Assembly (NCBI GenBank): GCA_014649555.1
Contig: BMTG01000003.1
Coordinates: 62,001-126,000 of the forward strand
Reading direction: 5' to 3'
Length of the DNA: 64,000 nucleotides
DNA from: Streptomyces globisporus
GTDB lineage: Bacteria > Actinomycetota > Actinomycetes > Streptomycetales > Streptomycetaceae
Position numbers and translations under genes: made by a program. The notes under the pieces were generated by a model that saw only the letters and a list, made by a program, of their open reading frames with translations, was not told the DNA's origin and did no database searches. Shown here in pieces: positions 49,825 through 58,928 of the stretch. The first letter of the stretch is position 1, and each line of letters opens with the position of its first letter.

Positions 49825-50759
49825 TTGACGGCTCCTGCGGTGAGGCCCGAGCGCCAGAAGCGCTGGAGGCAGAGGAAGGCGACGATCAGGGGGACGACGG
49901 CGACGAGGGAGCCGATGATGACCAGCGGGTAGAGCTCCGGCTGCTGGTAGACGTTCTGGTTCCACATGAACAGGCCCAGGTTGACCGGGTAGAGCCGGTC
50001 GTCGTTGAGCATCATGAGCGCGCCGTAGAAGTTGTTCCAGCTCGCGGTGAAGGAGAACAGGAAGATGGTCACGAAGCCGGGCGCCAGCATCGGCAGGGCG
50101 ACCTTGACGAAGGTCTGCACCTCGCCGGCTCCGTCGACGCGGGCTGCTTCGAGGACCTCGCCCGGCACGTACCCCTCGGAGAAGACGCGGGCCAGGTAGA
50201 CACCGAAGGGGTTGACGAGGCTGGGGATCAGGACGGCCCAGTAGGTGTTGACGAGGCCCAGTTCGGAGGCCATCAGGTACAGCGGGAGCTGGACGACGGT
50301 CGAGGGGATGAGGACGCCGACGAGGACGACGCCGAACCACTTCTCCCGGCCGCGGAAGGCGTACTTGTCGAAGGCGTAGCCGCAGGCGACGGAGATGAGG
50401 GTGGAGAGCAGGGAGGCGACGACGGTGTAGAGGAGGCTGTTGAGCATCCACCGGACGAAGACGCCGTCGTTGTATTCCAGCAGGGCGCTCAGGTTCGACA
50501 GGAACGCGAAGTCGCCGAGGCTGAACGGGTTGGTGGCGAACAGGTCCCGGTAGCTCTTGGTGGAGGCGATGAGGAGCCAGGTCAGCGGCATCAGCGTGTA
50601 GACGGCGACGACGGCGAGCACGGCGTTCACCGCCACCCGGGAGGTGAGGCCGCCGGTACGGTTCCGGCGTGCGGGCGGCCTGGGTGCGGTACGGCGTTCG
50701 GTCCCGTCGCGCCGGGTGACGGCGGCCGGTGCCTCGCGGTTGGCTGTCTGGGTGCTCAT
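49821..50759 (-). CDS. Carbohydrate ABC transporter permease (MalG-like)
   Basis: 312 residues, six membrane helices after a charged N-terminal tail rich in Arg/Pro. The EAA loop is EVLEAARVDGAGEVQTFVKVALPMLAPG, typical of CUT1 sugar importers. It forms the channel with the neighbouring permease. ATGA overlap with that permease and GTGA overlap with the dehydrogenase show tight coupling. Confidence 0.94.
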   Translation of the reverse strand: MSTQTANREAPAAVTRRDGTERRTAPRPPARRNRTGGLTSRVAVNAVLAVVAVYTLMPLTWLLIASTKSYRDLFATNPFSLGDFAFLSNLSALLEYNDGVFVRWMLNSLLYTVVASLLSTLISVACGYAFDKYAFRGREKWFGVVLVGVLIPSTVVQLPLYLMASELGLVNTYWAVLIPSLVNPFGVYLARVFSEGYVPGEVLEAARVDGAGEVQTFVKVALPMLAPGFVTIFLFSFTASWNNFYGALMMLNDDRLYPVNLGLFMWNQNVYQQPELYPLVIIGSLVAVVPLIVAFLCLQRFWRSGLTAGAVK

Positions 50760-51766
50760 GAGGCCTTCCACCGGTTGCCGAGCTTGGTGACGACGAAGGA
50801 CAGCAGGCCGGCGACGAGGGCGAGCAGCAGGGAGCTCGCGGCGGCCAGGCCGTAGTCGTGGCCCTTGAAGGCCACGGTGTAGATGAACATGGTCGGCGAC
50901 CAGTCCTCGCCCATGGTGTTGGCGCGGAGTTGGACGAGTTTGGGGGCGTCGAAGAGCTGGATGGCGCCGACGCAGGTGAACAGCAGGGTCAGCACGACGG
51001 TGGGCCGGATCGTGGGGATCTTGACCTGGAGGGCGGTGCGCAGGGCGCCAGCTCCGTCGACGGTCGCGGCTTCCAGGACCTCGCGGGGAACGGCCTGGAG
51101 GCCCGCGTAGAAGATGATCATGTTGTAGCCGGTCCACTGCCAGGCGGAGATGTTGACGACGGAGAAGATCGCCTCGTCCTCGCCGAAGAAGTTCCAGTCG
51201 GCTCCGAACGCGTCGAGGGCGTCGGTGACGGGGCTGAGGCCGGGTGTGTAGAGGTAGAGCCAGATCAGTGAGGCGATCAGGCCGGGCACCGCGTGCGGCA
51301 AGAAGTAGGCGATCTGGAAGAACCGCCTGGCCCGGGCCATGGTCGAGTCGACGAGCAGGGCCAGGATGAGCGCGCCGCCGACCATCGCGGGGATGTAGAG
51401 GGCGCAGTAGAGGGCGATGTTCCCGAAGGACCGGAGGAACGCCTCGTTGCCGAGGGCTTCGGTGAAGTTGCCGAACCCGGCGAAGACGCGCTCGGTTCCG
51501 CCGAATCCCAGCCCGGAGGATTCCTCCCGGTAGAGGCTCATCCAGGCCGCGTAGATCATCGGCAGGACGGTGACGGCGGCGAAGAGTGCGAAAAACGGGA
51601 CGGTGAACAGGGCGACGGCCCGGCGCTGTCCGCGTCGTGTGCCGGGGCCGCCCGGGGCACCGGGCTTTCCTGGTCCGGCCGATCCGGCCGATCCGGCGGA
51701 TCCGGCGGGCGGCGGGACGGCCGGGTGTGCCGGGGTCTTGGCCGGCCGGGCGAGTGGGGCTGCCAC
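50756..51766 (-). CDS. Carbohydrate ABC transporter permease (MalF-like)
   Basis: 336 residues: a Pro/Gly/Ala N-terminal tail with the triplet repeat GSAGSAGSAG, then six helices with the EAA loop REVLEATVDGAGALRTALQVKIPTIRPT-like segment (EVLEAATVDGAGALRTAL). GTG start with AAGGAG six bases upstream. It follows the binding protein after a 90-bp gap that holds two hairpins. No ATPase gene is in the locus, so it probably shares a general MsiK-type ATPase, the usual case in Streptomyces. Confidence 0.94.
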   Translation of the reverse strand: MAAPLARPAKTPAHPAVPPPAGSAGSAGSAGPGKPGAPGGPGTRRGQRRAVALFTVPFFALFAAVTVLPMIYAAWMSLYREESSGLGFGGTERVFAGFGNFTEALGNEAFLRSFGNIALYCALYIPAMVGGALILALLVDSTMARARRFFQIAYFLPHAVPGLIASLIWLYLYTPGLSPVTDALDAFGADWNFFGEDEAIFSVVNISAWQWTGYNMIIFYAGLQAVPREVLEAATVDGAGALRTALQVKIPTIRPTVVLTLLFTCVGAIQLFDAPKLVQLRANTMGEDWSPTMFIYTVAFKGHDYGLAAASSLLLALVAGLLSFVVTKLGNRWKAS

Positions 51767-51800
51767 CTGGTGCTCCTTCGGCGGGTGGGGCGGTCGAGGG

Positions 51801-51858
51801 GGCTGCCCGGCACGGCGGGTGCCGGGCAGCCGCGGGTCAGGGCCTTTCGTCAGGCCCT
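51801..51858 (-). terminator. Tandem hairpins between binding-protein and permease genes
   Basis: AGGGCCT/AGGCCCT (51839-51845, 51852-51858) overlaps the stop of the binding-protein gene. A 12-bp perfect stem, GGCTGCCCGGCA (51801-51812) with 51820-51831, follows. Such structures stabilise the upstream mRNA or cause partial termination, giving more binding protein than permease. Confidence 0.65.
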
Positions 51859-53161
51859 ACTTGTCGAGCTTCAGACCGCGGTCGGTGACCGCGGTCTCGC
51901 CCTTCGCCTGACCGGAGCTCAGCATCTTCGTGTGGTTGCCGGCCGCGGCCATCTGCACCGAGGTGACCTGCTGCTGGACCGGACCCCAGGTCCAGCCGGG
52001 CACGATGGTGTCGGCAGCCTGACCGGCCACGGCGTAGACGTCCTGGTCCCCGAAGTAGGAGCTGTCGAACTCCTTCGCCGCCGCGGCACGCATGCCCTCG
52101 TTGGCGGGCAGGGCACTGCTGGGAGCCTTGAGGGAGCTGAGGCGGACGGTCATGGCCGCCGGGTCGGTGGTGACCCACTTGATGAACTCGGCTGCGGCCT
52201 CGGTGTGTTCGCTGCCCTTGGGCACGATGTAGGAGGTTCCGCCGTACATGCCGGTGCTCGCCTTGCCGTCCCAGGTGGGCAGGGGCGCTATGCCCCACTT
52301 GCCTTTCGCGTCGGGGTAGCTGACGGGGAAGTTCCCGGCGCTCCAGGCGGCGCCGATGATGGTGGCGACCTTGCCGGTGGCGCGTTCCTTGTTCTCGCCC
52401 TCGCCCCAGAGCGGGGTCTTGGAGGCGAGACCGTCGGCGAGGAGGTCGTCCCAGTAGGCGGCGACCTTGCGGGAGGCCGGGTCGTCGATGTTCACCTTCC
52501 AGGCGTCGCCGTTGGTGCCGTACCACCGGGCGCCGGCCTGCCAGGCGAGACCGGAGAGCAGGGCGGGGTCGCCGCCGCCGAAGTTGGTGATCGTGACATC
52601 GGGGTCGCCGGCGTGGATCTTCTCGGCGGCCGTACGGTATTCGGCCCAGGTCGTCGGCACGTCGACGCCGTACCTCTTGAAGAGGTCCTTGCGGTAGAAG
52701 AGCTGGATCGGCGTGACGTCGAAGGGAACCGCCCAGGTGGACCCGCCGAGGTTGACCAGGGACTGGACGGCCTCGGGGAACTCCTTCTTCACCAGGTCGC
52801 CGGAGCTGGGGGTGAGGTCCTCCAGATTGCCCTCACTGGCGTACTCGGGCAGGGCCGAGTAGTCCATGGTGGCCACGTCGGGGGCGTTGCCGCCCTTGAC
52901 CGCGTTGGAGAGCTTGGTGACGCCCTCGGGGCCCGCGGGGACCATGGAGAACTTCACCTTGATGTCGGTGTGCGTCCTGTTGAAGGCGTCGGCGGTCTCC
53001 TTGGCGCCCGCGGTGGCCGACCAGAAGGTGAGGGTGACGGGCTTGCCGTCGCCGGGGCCCGAGGCGTCCGAGCCCGAGCCGCCGCAGGCAGTGGCGAGCA
53101 GGGCGAGCGAGGCGGCGGACGCCGCGAGGGCGAGGCGGGTCGTGCGGGCGATACAGGGCAT
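51857..53161 (-). CDS. Carbohydrate ABC transporter substrate-binding lipoprotein
   Basis: 434 residues with lipobox LALLATACGGS (Cys ~25) after a short signal peptide. Family 1 extracellular solute-binding features: VTLTFWSATAGAKETADAFNRTHTDIKV, VATMDYSALPEYA, TWAVPFDVTPIQLFYRKDLFKRYGVDVPTTWAEY, MYGGTSYIVPKGSEHTEAAAEFIKWVT. It captures an oligosaccharide, presumably the unsaturated products of the neighbouring lyase. AGGAG eight bases before ATG 53161 settles the start; the frame open upstream is not conserved-like. First gene of the operon. Confidence 0.94.
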   Translation of the reverse strand: MPCIARTTRLALAASAASLALLATACGGSGSDASGPGDGKPVTLTFWSATAGAKETADAFNRTHTDIKVKFSMVPAGPEGVTKLSNAVKGGNAPDVATMDYSALPEYASEGNLEDLTPSSGDLVKKEFPEAVQSLVNLGGSTWAVPFDVTPIQLFYRKDLFKRYGVDVPTTWAEYRTAAEKIHAGDPDVTITNFGGGDPALLSGLAWQAGARWYGTNGDAWKVNIDDPASRKVAAYWDDLLADGLASKTPLWGEGENKERATGKVATIIGAAWSAGNFPVSYPDAKGKWGIAPLPTWDGKASTGMYGGTSYIVPKGSEHTEAAAEFIKWVTTDPAAMTVRLSSLKAPSSALPANEGMRAAAAKEFDSSYFGDQDVYAVAGQAADTIVPGWTWGPVQQQVTSVQMAAAGNHTKMLSSGQAKGETAVTDRGLKLDK

Positions 53162-53258
53162 GGGCCGGCTCCTACGGGACCTCGAACTGCGGGAGATGAG
53201 GTGAACGGCACACATCATTTTGCGCAGAACCGATCGCCGTCAAGAGCAAATGACCAAT

Positions 53259-53274
53259 TCAATCGAATCGATCA
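53259..53274 (-). promoter_or_regulatory. Putative operator A, importer promoter
   Basis: On the minus strand the sequence is TGATCGATTCGATTGA, ~100 bases before the binding-protein start. GATCGATTCGAT matches GATCGATACGAT before the lyase gene in 11 of 12 positions, and GTGATCGAT recurs near the regulator. It is a candidate site for the DeoR/LacI-type regulator encoded next door. Confidence 0.5.
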
Positions 53275-53409
53275 CCAGTGGGGCGGGGGCTCGTTCGTGA
53301 CGACCGTCGAGCCCGGGGAGCGCGAAGAGCCGTGCCCGCAGGGCCTGTTGGCCCGGGCACGGCTCGTGGTGCGGTGCTTCTTACGTCGCTGCTTGCGTCG
53401 CCTCTTGCG

Positions 53410-54534
53410 TCAGGGCGCGGCGGCGGCCGCCCCGCAGGAGACCCGGACCCGCAGGGTGGGCAGGATGTCCAGATGCCGACGGGCGCCGGCACCCGGGCCC
53501 GTCGTGTCCGTCGCGCCGGGGTCGTCGACGCCCAGGCGGGACAGCAGGAGCCGGGCCGCTGCGGCACCCACGGCCTGCTTGTCGGGGGCCACCGCGGTGA
53601 GCGGCAGGTCGGCGAGGGAGGCGACCTCGTCGTCGTACGCGATCACCGCGAGGTCCTCGGGCACCCGCACCCCCCTGGCCTGGAGCCGGGGGATGAGGAC
53701 GATCGCGTCGGCGTCGCTGTGCACGATCGCGGCGGTCACGTTGCCGCTCGCCACGCCCTGGCACAGGTACTCCAGGGTTCGCTCGAAACGATCGGCCTCC
53801 GACCGCGACGGAGCCTCGTCCAGCGGTGAGGGCGACACCGGGGTCAGCCCCAGCGCCTCCACGGCGGCCCGGTAGCCGACCCGGAGCCGGGGAGCGGTCG
53901 GACTGTCCTGCACGGCGAGCGCGATCGCCCGGTGGCCGAGCCCTGCCAGGTGCGCCACCGCTTCGGCGGCCCCGTGCGCATGGTCCGAGCGCACCCGGTC
54001 CAGGCGCGCCGCCGGATGGCCGAGGGGCGCCGAGCGTTCCACCAGGACGACCGGGGTGTCCTGCTCCACCGTCCACAGCCCTTCACCCTGCTCCGGGGAG
54101 CCCTGCTCCCAGCTCGGGGTGAGCAGCAGCCCGTCGGCGCCCGTGGACAGCAGCCGACGGGCCTGGGCGGCGTCCTCGTCGGGGAGATAGCGGGAGAGCC
54201 CGATCGTCAGCCGGGCGCCCGCGGCCTCCACGGTCCGCCGGGCGCCGCGCACGACGTCCGCGTAGTAGTACTCGGTGGTCGGCACGACCATGCCCACCAC
54301 CAGCCCCTCGGCGGAGGGCGCAGGGGCCGGGGCGGGCCGGGACTGCCCGGAGGGCCACACCACCGCGCCGTGCAGCCGCTCCACCAGACCCTGGGCCGCC
54401 AGCGCCTCGACGTCCCGGCGCAGGGTGACGGCGGACATGCCGAGCTCCTCGGCGAGTTCGGCGACGCGCAGGCTGCCGCGCTCGCGGACGAGTTCGAGCA
54501 CCCGCTCGTGGCGCTGGTCGACGTGCAGTCGCAT
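53410..54534 (-). CDS. Chimeric regulator: DeoR-type HTH with LacI-type ligand domain
   Basis: 374 residues. The N-terminal ~55 (QRHERVLELVRERGSLRVAELAEELGMSAVTLRRDVEALAAQGLVERLHGAVV) is a DeoR winged helix. From ~75 a LacI/GalR sugar-binding domain follows (LVVGMVVPTTEYYYADVVRGARRTVEAAGARLTIGLSRY, GADGLLLTPSW, VPEDLAVIAYDDEVASLADLPLTAVAPDKQAVGAAAARLL). This layout is known in actinobacteria. AGGGGGAT lies before ATG 54534. It lies between the importer operon and the lyase gene and probably controls both. Confidence 0.9.
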   Translation of the reverse strand: MRLHVDQRHERVLELVRERGSLRVAELAEELGMSAVTLRRDVEALAAQGLVERLHGAVVWPSGQSRPAPAPAPSAEGLVVGMVVPTTEYYYADVVRGARRTVEAAGARLTIGLSRYLPDEDAAQARRLLSTGADGLLLTPSWEQGSPEQGEGLWTVEQDTPVVLVERSAPLGHPAARLDRVRSDHAHGAAEAVAHLAGLGHRAIALAVQDSPTAPRLRVGYRAAVEALGLTPVSPSPLDEAPSRSEADRFERTLEYLCQGVASGNVTAAIVHSDADAIVLIPRLQARGVRVPEDLAVIAYDDEVASLADLPLTAVAPDKQAVGAAAARLLLSRLGVDDPGATDTTGPGAGARRHLDILPTLRVRVSCGAAAAAP

Positions 54535-54928
54535 GGATCCCCCTGGACTCGGAGACGGCTGGGCTCTGGGCGGACGGCGTCCCGGCGGCGGAAGCGCGGG
54601 GATTCCGGCCCCGGGCGGCCACCGTCCGGCCTGGCTCAACCATATCGATCACATCCGCTCGAAACGATCCGAGCAGAGTTTTGCCCCCGCGCGACCGGCG
54701 CACGCCGGTTCGCCCTCGCGAGTGACATACACGCCCAGAGAACCGATCGATACGATCAATTCGGCCAAAGTCATTGAGCGAGTCGCCTGGTGGCTGCTAG
54801 AAAGTGCCCGCCCGCTCAGAACAGTCGGATCCCGGGGTCGGTTCAGCGCCCGCCCATGCAGCTTCCGTGCAGCGCCCGCCGCTCGCCGGGTTCCCGCCGG
54901 AGACACGTCACCGACCCGGAGCTCTCCC
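54535..54928. promoter_or_regulatory. Divergent control region between regulator and polysaccharide lyase
   Basis: 394 bp without a gene. It holds ATATCGATCAC (54642-54652, complement GTGATCGATAT), the pair GCTCG...CGAGC around AAACGATC (~54656-54674), and GATCGATACGATCAATTC (54745-54762). All share GATCGAT with the importer promoter. I read them as operators for the regulator. Confidence 0.5.
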
Positions 54929-57343
54929 ATGACTTCTGCCTGGTCCCGCCGTACCTTCCTGGCCACCTCCGCGGCGCTCACCGCCGCGGGCGGCGGAGCG
55001 CTGATGCTCGCCACGCCCGGCGCCGCATCCGCCGCGCCCGAGGACGACCCCTACACCGCGCTCCGCACCACGTGGAGCGCGCTGATCCTCGGCGAGGGGT
55101 TCAGCCCGACCGCCGAGCCCTTCAAGAGCCGGCTGGCCGATCTCGGCACGAAGGCGTCGCACTGGCTGGAGGCGATGGCCCCGGTGGAAGGCTCGCTCTG
55201 GCCCGACGCCGTCTTCGCGGATCCGGACCCGGACACCGACGCCGAGTCGTACGTCTTCTCCGGGCGGATGGCCGACAGCTTCATCCGCCTGAACACCATG
55301 GCCCAGGCCTACCGCCAGCAGGGCACGGGGCTGACCGGGAACACCGGCCTGCGCGACGCCGTGCTCACCGGCCTGGAACACCTCAACACCCAGGTCTACA
55401 ACGACGGGCAGACCCGGTACGGCAACTGGTACAGCTGGCAGATCGGCGCGCCGCAGGCCCTGCTGGACGTGTGCGTGCTGATGTACGACGCCATCTCCCC
55501 GGAGCGGCTCGCCCGCTACTGCGCCGCCGTCGACCACTTCGTACCGGACTCCGCCGTCGCCTCGTACACCGGGACCAGCACCGGGGCGAACCGGGTCGAC
55601 CTCTGCCGGGTGCTGGCCCTGCGCGGGGTCGTCGGCGGGACCGCCGCGAAGATCGCGCTGGCCAGGGACGCCCTCTCCCCCGTCTTCCCGCTGGTGACGA
55701 AGGGCGACGGGCTGTACGCCGACGGCTCGTTCATCCAGCACACCACCGTGCCCTACACCGGCAGCTACGGATCGGTGATGCTCGGCGGCCTCGGGCTGCT
55801 GTTCGCGCTGCTGAAGGGGACCACGTGGGAGGTGACCGACCCGAAGCGGCAGGTGGTGTTCGACGCGGTGGAGAACGCGTGGGCCCCGTTCCTCTACAAC
55901 GGGCTGGTCATGGACTCCGTCGCAGGGCGCGCGATCAGCCGCGGCGAAGTCGACGACCACCGCCGCGGGCACCCCATCATGGCCTCGATCGTTCTGCTGG
56001 GGCGGGGCGCTTCGGCCGCCGAGAACGCCCGGTGGCGGGCGCTCGTCAAGGGCTGGGCACAGCGCGACTACTACAGCCCGCCGCTGGCCAACCCCTCGCT
56101 CGGGCTGACCGCACTGGCCCGGATCAAGAGCGTCCTGGACGACACCTCCCTCACCCCGGTCGCCGAGCCGGCGGGCCACCGGCTCTTCCCCGACATGGCC
56201 CGGACCACTCACCGCCGTCCCGGCTGGGCGGCGTCGCTGAGCATGGCCGACCGGCGGATCACCTTCTACGAGACCGGCAACGGCGAGAACCTGCGCGGCT
56301 GGCACACCGGGAACGGGATGCTCTACTGGTGGGGAGACACCTTCGCCAACGGCCAGTACAGCGACGCGTTCTGGCCCACCGTCGACCCGTACCGGCTGCC
56401 CGGCACGACGGTCTCACGCAAGGTGCTCGCCGACGGGGCGGGCGGCGACTGGGGCGTCGCGCTCCCGGATGTGAACTGGGTCGGCGGGGTCACCGACAGC
56501 AAGCGAGCCGCCGTGGGCCAGTACCTCAAAGGGCTGACCAGCACACTGATGGCGAAGAAGTCGTGGTTCTTCCTGGACGACACAGTGGTGTGTCTGGGAG
56601 CGGGCATCCACGGCCGCGACGGCGCGGCCGTGGAGACCACGGTCGACAACCGGAACCTGGGACCGACGGGCAACGCCCCGTTCACCGTCGACGGTTCGGC
56701 GAAACCGGTCACCGCTCCTTGGTCGGCGACGCTGTCCGGCGCGTCCTGGGCGCACCTGGCCGGGCACGGCGGTTACGTCTTCCCGGGCGGGGCGAGCGTG
56801 AAGGCGCTGCGGGAGAACCGGACGGGCCGCTGGCGCGACATCAACCGGGCGGGCTCCACGGATCCGCTATCCCGGAAGTACCTCACCCTCTGGTTCGACC
56901 ACGGTACGGACCCGTCCGACGCCTCGTACGCTTACCAGCTCCTGCCCGGCGCGTCCGAACAGCGCACGGCGGCGCGGGCGGCGGACAGCGGCTGGCTGCG
57001 CGTGCTCGCCAACACGGACGACCAGCAGGGGGTTTCGGTCCCCTCGCTCGGGCTGACGGCGGTCAACTTCTGGTTCGGCGGCAGCGTCGGGCCGCTGGTG
57101 GCGGACGCCCCGTGCTCGGTGATGGTGACCGAGCACGCCGACGGGACGGCGACGGTGTGCGTGAGCGACCCCATGCGGGCGCGCACCAGCTTGACCCTCA
57201 CCTGGAACCGGGCCGTCGCCTCGGTCGTGTCGAAGCCGGCGACGGTGACGTCGGCGACCACCGGCGCGTCGCTGCGCCTCGTCTTCGGCGACCTGTCCGG
57301 TACGCGCGGGGCGACGCAGTCGGTCAAGGTGCGGCTGGCCTGA
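54929..57343 (+). CDS. Polysaccharide lyase family 8 (hyaluronate/chondroitin/xanthan lyase type), Tat-exported
   Basis: 804 residues with a twin-arginine signal (SRRTFLATSAAL...ASAAPED). The helical alpha/alpha-toroid half carries the catalytic Asn166 in GNWYSWQIG, His271 in SFIQHTTVPYTG and Tyr280 in TGSYGSV, spaced like family 8 lyases; ARG-bearing VAGRAISRGEVDDH follows. Beta-sandwich domains fill the C-terminal half (HTGNGMLYWWGDTFANGQYSDAFWPTVDPYRLPGTTV). It cleaves uronic-acid polysaccharides by elimination outside the cell; which polymer is not certain. The regulator and importer next to it should take up the products. Confidence 0.93.
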   Translation: MTSAWSRRTFLATSAALTAAGGGALMLATPGAASAAPEDDPYTALRTTWSALILGEGFSPTAEPFKSRLADLGTKASHWLEAMAPVEGSLWPDAVFADPDPDTDAESYVFSGRMADSFIRLNTMAQAYRQQGTGLTGNTGLRDAVLTGLEHLNTQVYNDGQTRYGNWYSWQIGAPQALLDVCVLMYDAISPERLARYCAAVDHFVPDSAVASYTGTSTGANRVDLCRVLALRGVVGGTAAKIALARDALSPVFPLVTKGDGLYADGSFIQHTTVPYTGSYGSVMLGGLGLLFALLKGTTWEVTDPKRQVVFDAVENAWAPFLYNGLVMDSVAGRAISRGEVDDHRRGHPIMASIVLLGRGASAAENARWRALVKGWAQRDYYSPPLANPSLGLTALARIKSVLDDTSLTPVAEPAGHRLFPDMARTTHRRPGWAASLSMADRRITFYETGNGENLRGWHTGNGMLYWWGDTFANGQYSDAFWPTVDPYRLPGTTVSRKVLADGAGGDWGVALPDVNWVGGVTDSKRAAVGQYLKGLTSTLMAKKSWFFLDDTVVCLGAGIHGRDGAAVETTVDNRNLGPTGNAPFTVDGSAKPVTAPWSATLSGASWAHLAGHGGYVFPGGASVKALRENRTGRWRDINRAGSTDPLSRKYLTLWFDHGTDPSDASYAYQLLPGASEQRTAARAADSGWLRVLANTDDQQGVSVPSLGLTAVNFWFGGSVGPLVADAPCSVMVTEHADGTATVCVSDPMRARTSLTLTWNRAVASVVSKPATVTSATTGASLRLVFGDLSGTRGATQSVKVRLA

Positions 57344-57359
57344 GCAGCCCGGCCGGCCG

Positions 57360-58214
57360 TCACCCGGGGGCGTTCAGGTGCTCCTCGATCCAGCGGACGC
57401 CGAAGTCCACGGCCGGACCGGCATCGAACAGGCGGCTGTCGGCTGCCCCGACGGTGCCGGTCCGGCCGATGCCCGCGTCGAGCATGGCCCGGACGATGAC
57501 CGCGAACGGGTCCTGTCCCTCGGGCACGACCGGGGCGTAGTCGAACGCGCCGTCCGTCGAGTCGATGTCGTGGAAGGTGCGCCAGACCCGGACACCGTCC
57601 ACGCGGACGGGCTGCTCGTACGTCACGAACCGCTTGCCGGGCGCCTGGGCCAGCGACTCCGCGAAGTGCAGCAGCGTCATCGTCTCGCCGGGTGCCCCGA
57701 GCAGCAGCACCCTCCCGCCGAGGGCGACGAGGCGGGCCAGCGGGCTGCCGGGGCCGTGTGGGTCGTCCCAGGGGTGGTCGGCCATCAGCGCGGCGGCGGA
57801 CGGGCCGAGCGCCGCGAGGCTCGCGTCGGGGTGGCGGCTGCGCACCGCCCCCGGTCTCCGGCGCAGGGCCTCGGGCAGGCGGCCGTTGCTGTGATCGGCC
57901 TCGCTCAGGTCCGGGTCGTACGCGGGGTGGTGGGCCCGCACGGCGTCCTGCCAGGCGCCGGGCCAGGTGGTGAAGTCGTACGGCGGGGCGTCGTTCCAGC
58001 CACAGGTGACCATCAGTGTGCCGGTCGGACCGACGACGTCGAGGAGGGCGTCGATGACGGTCTCGGAGCCACCCGGGACGTAGCCGATCGCGGACAGGCG
58101 CGTATGGAACATCACGGTGTCGCCCGGTCCGAGGCCGAGCGCAGCCAGGTCATCCGCGATCCGGTCCCGGGTCACCGGCCCCCCGGAGCGACGCAGCAGT
58201 TCTCGTACGTCCAT
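57360..58214 (-). CDS. Aminoglycoside N(3)-acetyltransferase family protein
   Basis: 284 residues of the AAC(3)/antibiotic-NAT fold: LGLGPGDTVMFHTRLSAIGYVPGGSETVIDALLDVVGPTGTLMV, RHPDASLAALGPSAAAL (catalytic His region), GRVLLLGAPGETMTLLHFAE and WIEEHLNAPG. Members acetylate the 3-amino group of aminoglycosides; chromosomal Streptomyces homologues may have other substrates. Start ATG 58214 matches the family; the open frame upstream covers the divergent promoter. No antibiotic gene cluster adjoins. Confidence 0.9.
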   Translation of the reverse strand: MDVRELLRRSGGPVTRDRIADDLAALGLGPGDTVMFHTRLSAIGYVPGGSETVIDALLDVVGPTGTLMVTCGWNDAPPYDFTTWPGAWQDAVRAHHPAYDPDLSEADHSNGRLPEALRRRPGAVRSRHPDASLAALGPSAAALMADHPWDDPHGPGSPLARLVALGGRVLLLGAPGETMTLLHFAESLAQAPGKRFVTYEQPVRVDGVRVWRTFHDIDSTDGAFDYAPVVPEGQDPFAVIVRAMLDAGIGRTGTVGAADSRLFDAGPAVDFGVRWIEEHLNAPG

Positions 58215-58314
58215 GCCCCACAGCCTAGAGGCGGCTGCGCGGAAACCCGGCTGCCCGGGAAACGCCGGGGCGGACATACTGTCGGCCGGTACCACGGAAC
58301 CGAGGATGATGATC

Positions 58315-58827
58315 ATGAAGAGTGATGACCGGGTCGGACCGCCGCTCCTGAGCGGTGAGCGCGAGACGCTGCGGGCTTTTCTCGACTACCACCGCGACAC
58401 TCTGGCCATGAAATGCGCCGGGCTGAGCGACGAGCAGCTGCGCGAGCGGTCGATGAAGCCGTCCACGCTGTCGCTGCTGGCCCTGGTGCGGCACATGGCG
58501 GAGGTGGAACGCGCCTGGTTCCGGCGGGTGTTCGAGGACGCGTCGGCTCCGATGGTGTGGTCGGCGAAGCCGTTCGACTTCCAGGCGGCGTACGACGCGA
58601 GCGCCTCGACCGGGGCCGAGGCGTTCGCCGCCTGGGAGGCGGAGGTGGAGACCTCGCGCCGCATCGAGCGGGGGGCGGCCTCGCTGGACCTGGTGGGGCG
58701 TCAGCCGCGCTGGGAGAAGGACGTCTCGCTGCGGATGGTCATGGTGCACGTCCTGCTGGAGTACGGCCGCCACAACGGTCACGCGGACCTGCTGCGGGAA
58801 GGGGTGGACGGGACGGTGGGGGCGTGA
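58315..58827 (+). CDS. DinB-family protein (DUF664)
   Basis: 170 residues, four-helix bundle: ERETLRAFLDYHRDTLAMKCAGLSDEQLRERSMKPSTLSLLALVRHMAEVERAWFRR, later LRMVMVHVLLEYGRHNGHADLLREGVDG. The metal-binding histidines are RHM and the NGHAD pair, typical of mycothiol-dependent or detoxifying DinB proteins. GAGG nine bases before the third ATG (58315) sets the start. Divergent from the AAC(3)-like gene. Confidence 0.9.
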   Translation: MKSDDRVGPPLLSGERETLRAFLDYHRDTLAMKCAGLSDEQLRERSMKPSTLSLLALVRHMAEVERAWFRRVFEDASAPMVWSAKPFDFQAAYDASASTGAEAFAAWEAEVETSRRIERGAASLDLVGRQPRWEKDVSLRMVMVHVLLEYGRHNGHADLLREGVDGTVGA

Positions 58828-58928
58828 GTACGCGGGGTGGGCACCTGGTCGGTCCGGGGGCCTGGGCGGGTCGGGCCCCGGATCCGTACCCCCGACGACC
58901 GCCGCAGCCCCCTCGTAGACTCGGCTCC

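Noticed and set aside
57360..58827. AAC(3)-like gene as part of an aminoglycoside cluster
   Set aside because: No aminoglycoside biosynthesis genes nearby; treated as a stand-alone chromosomal homologue.
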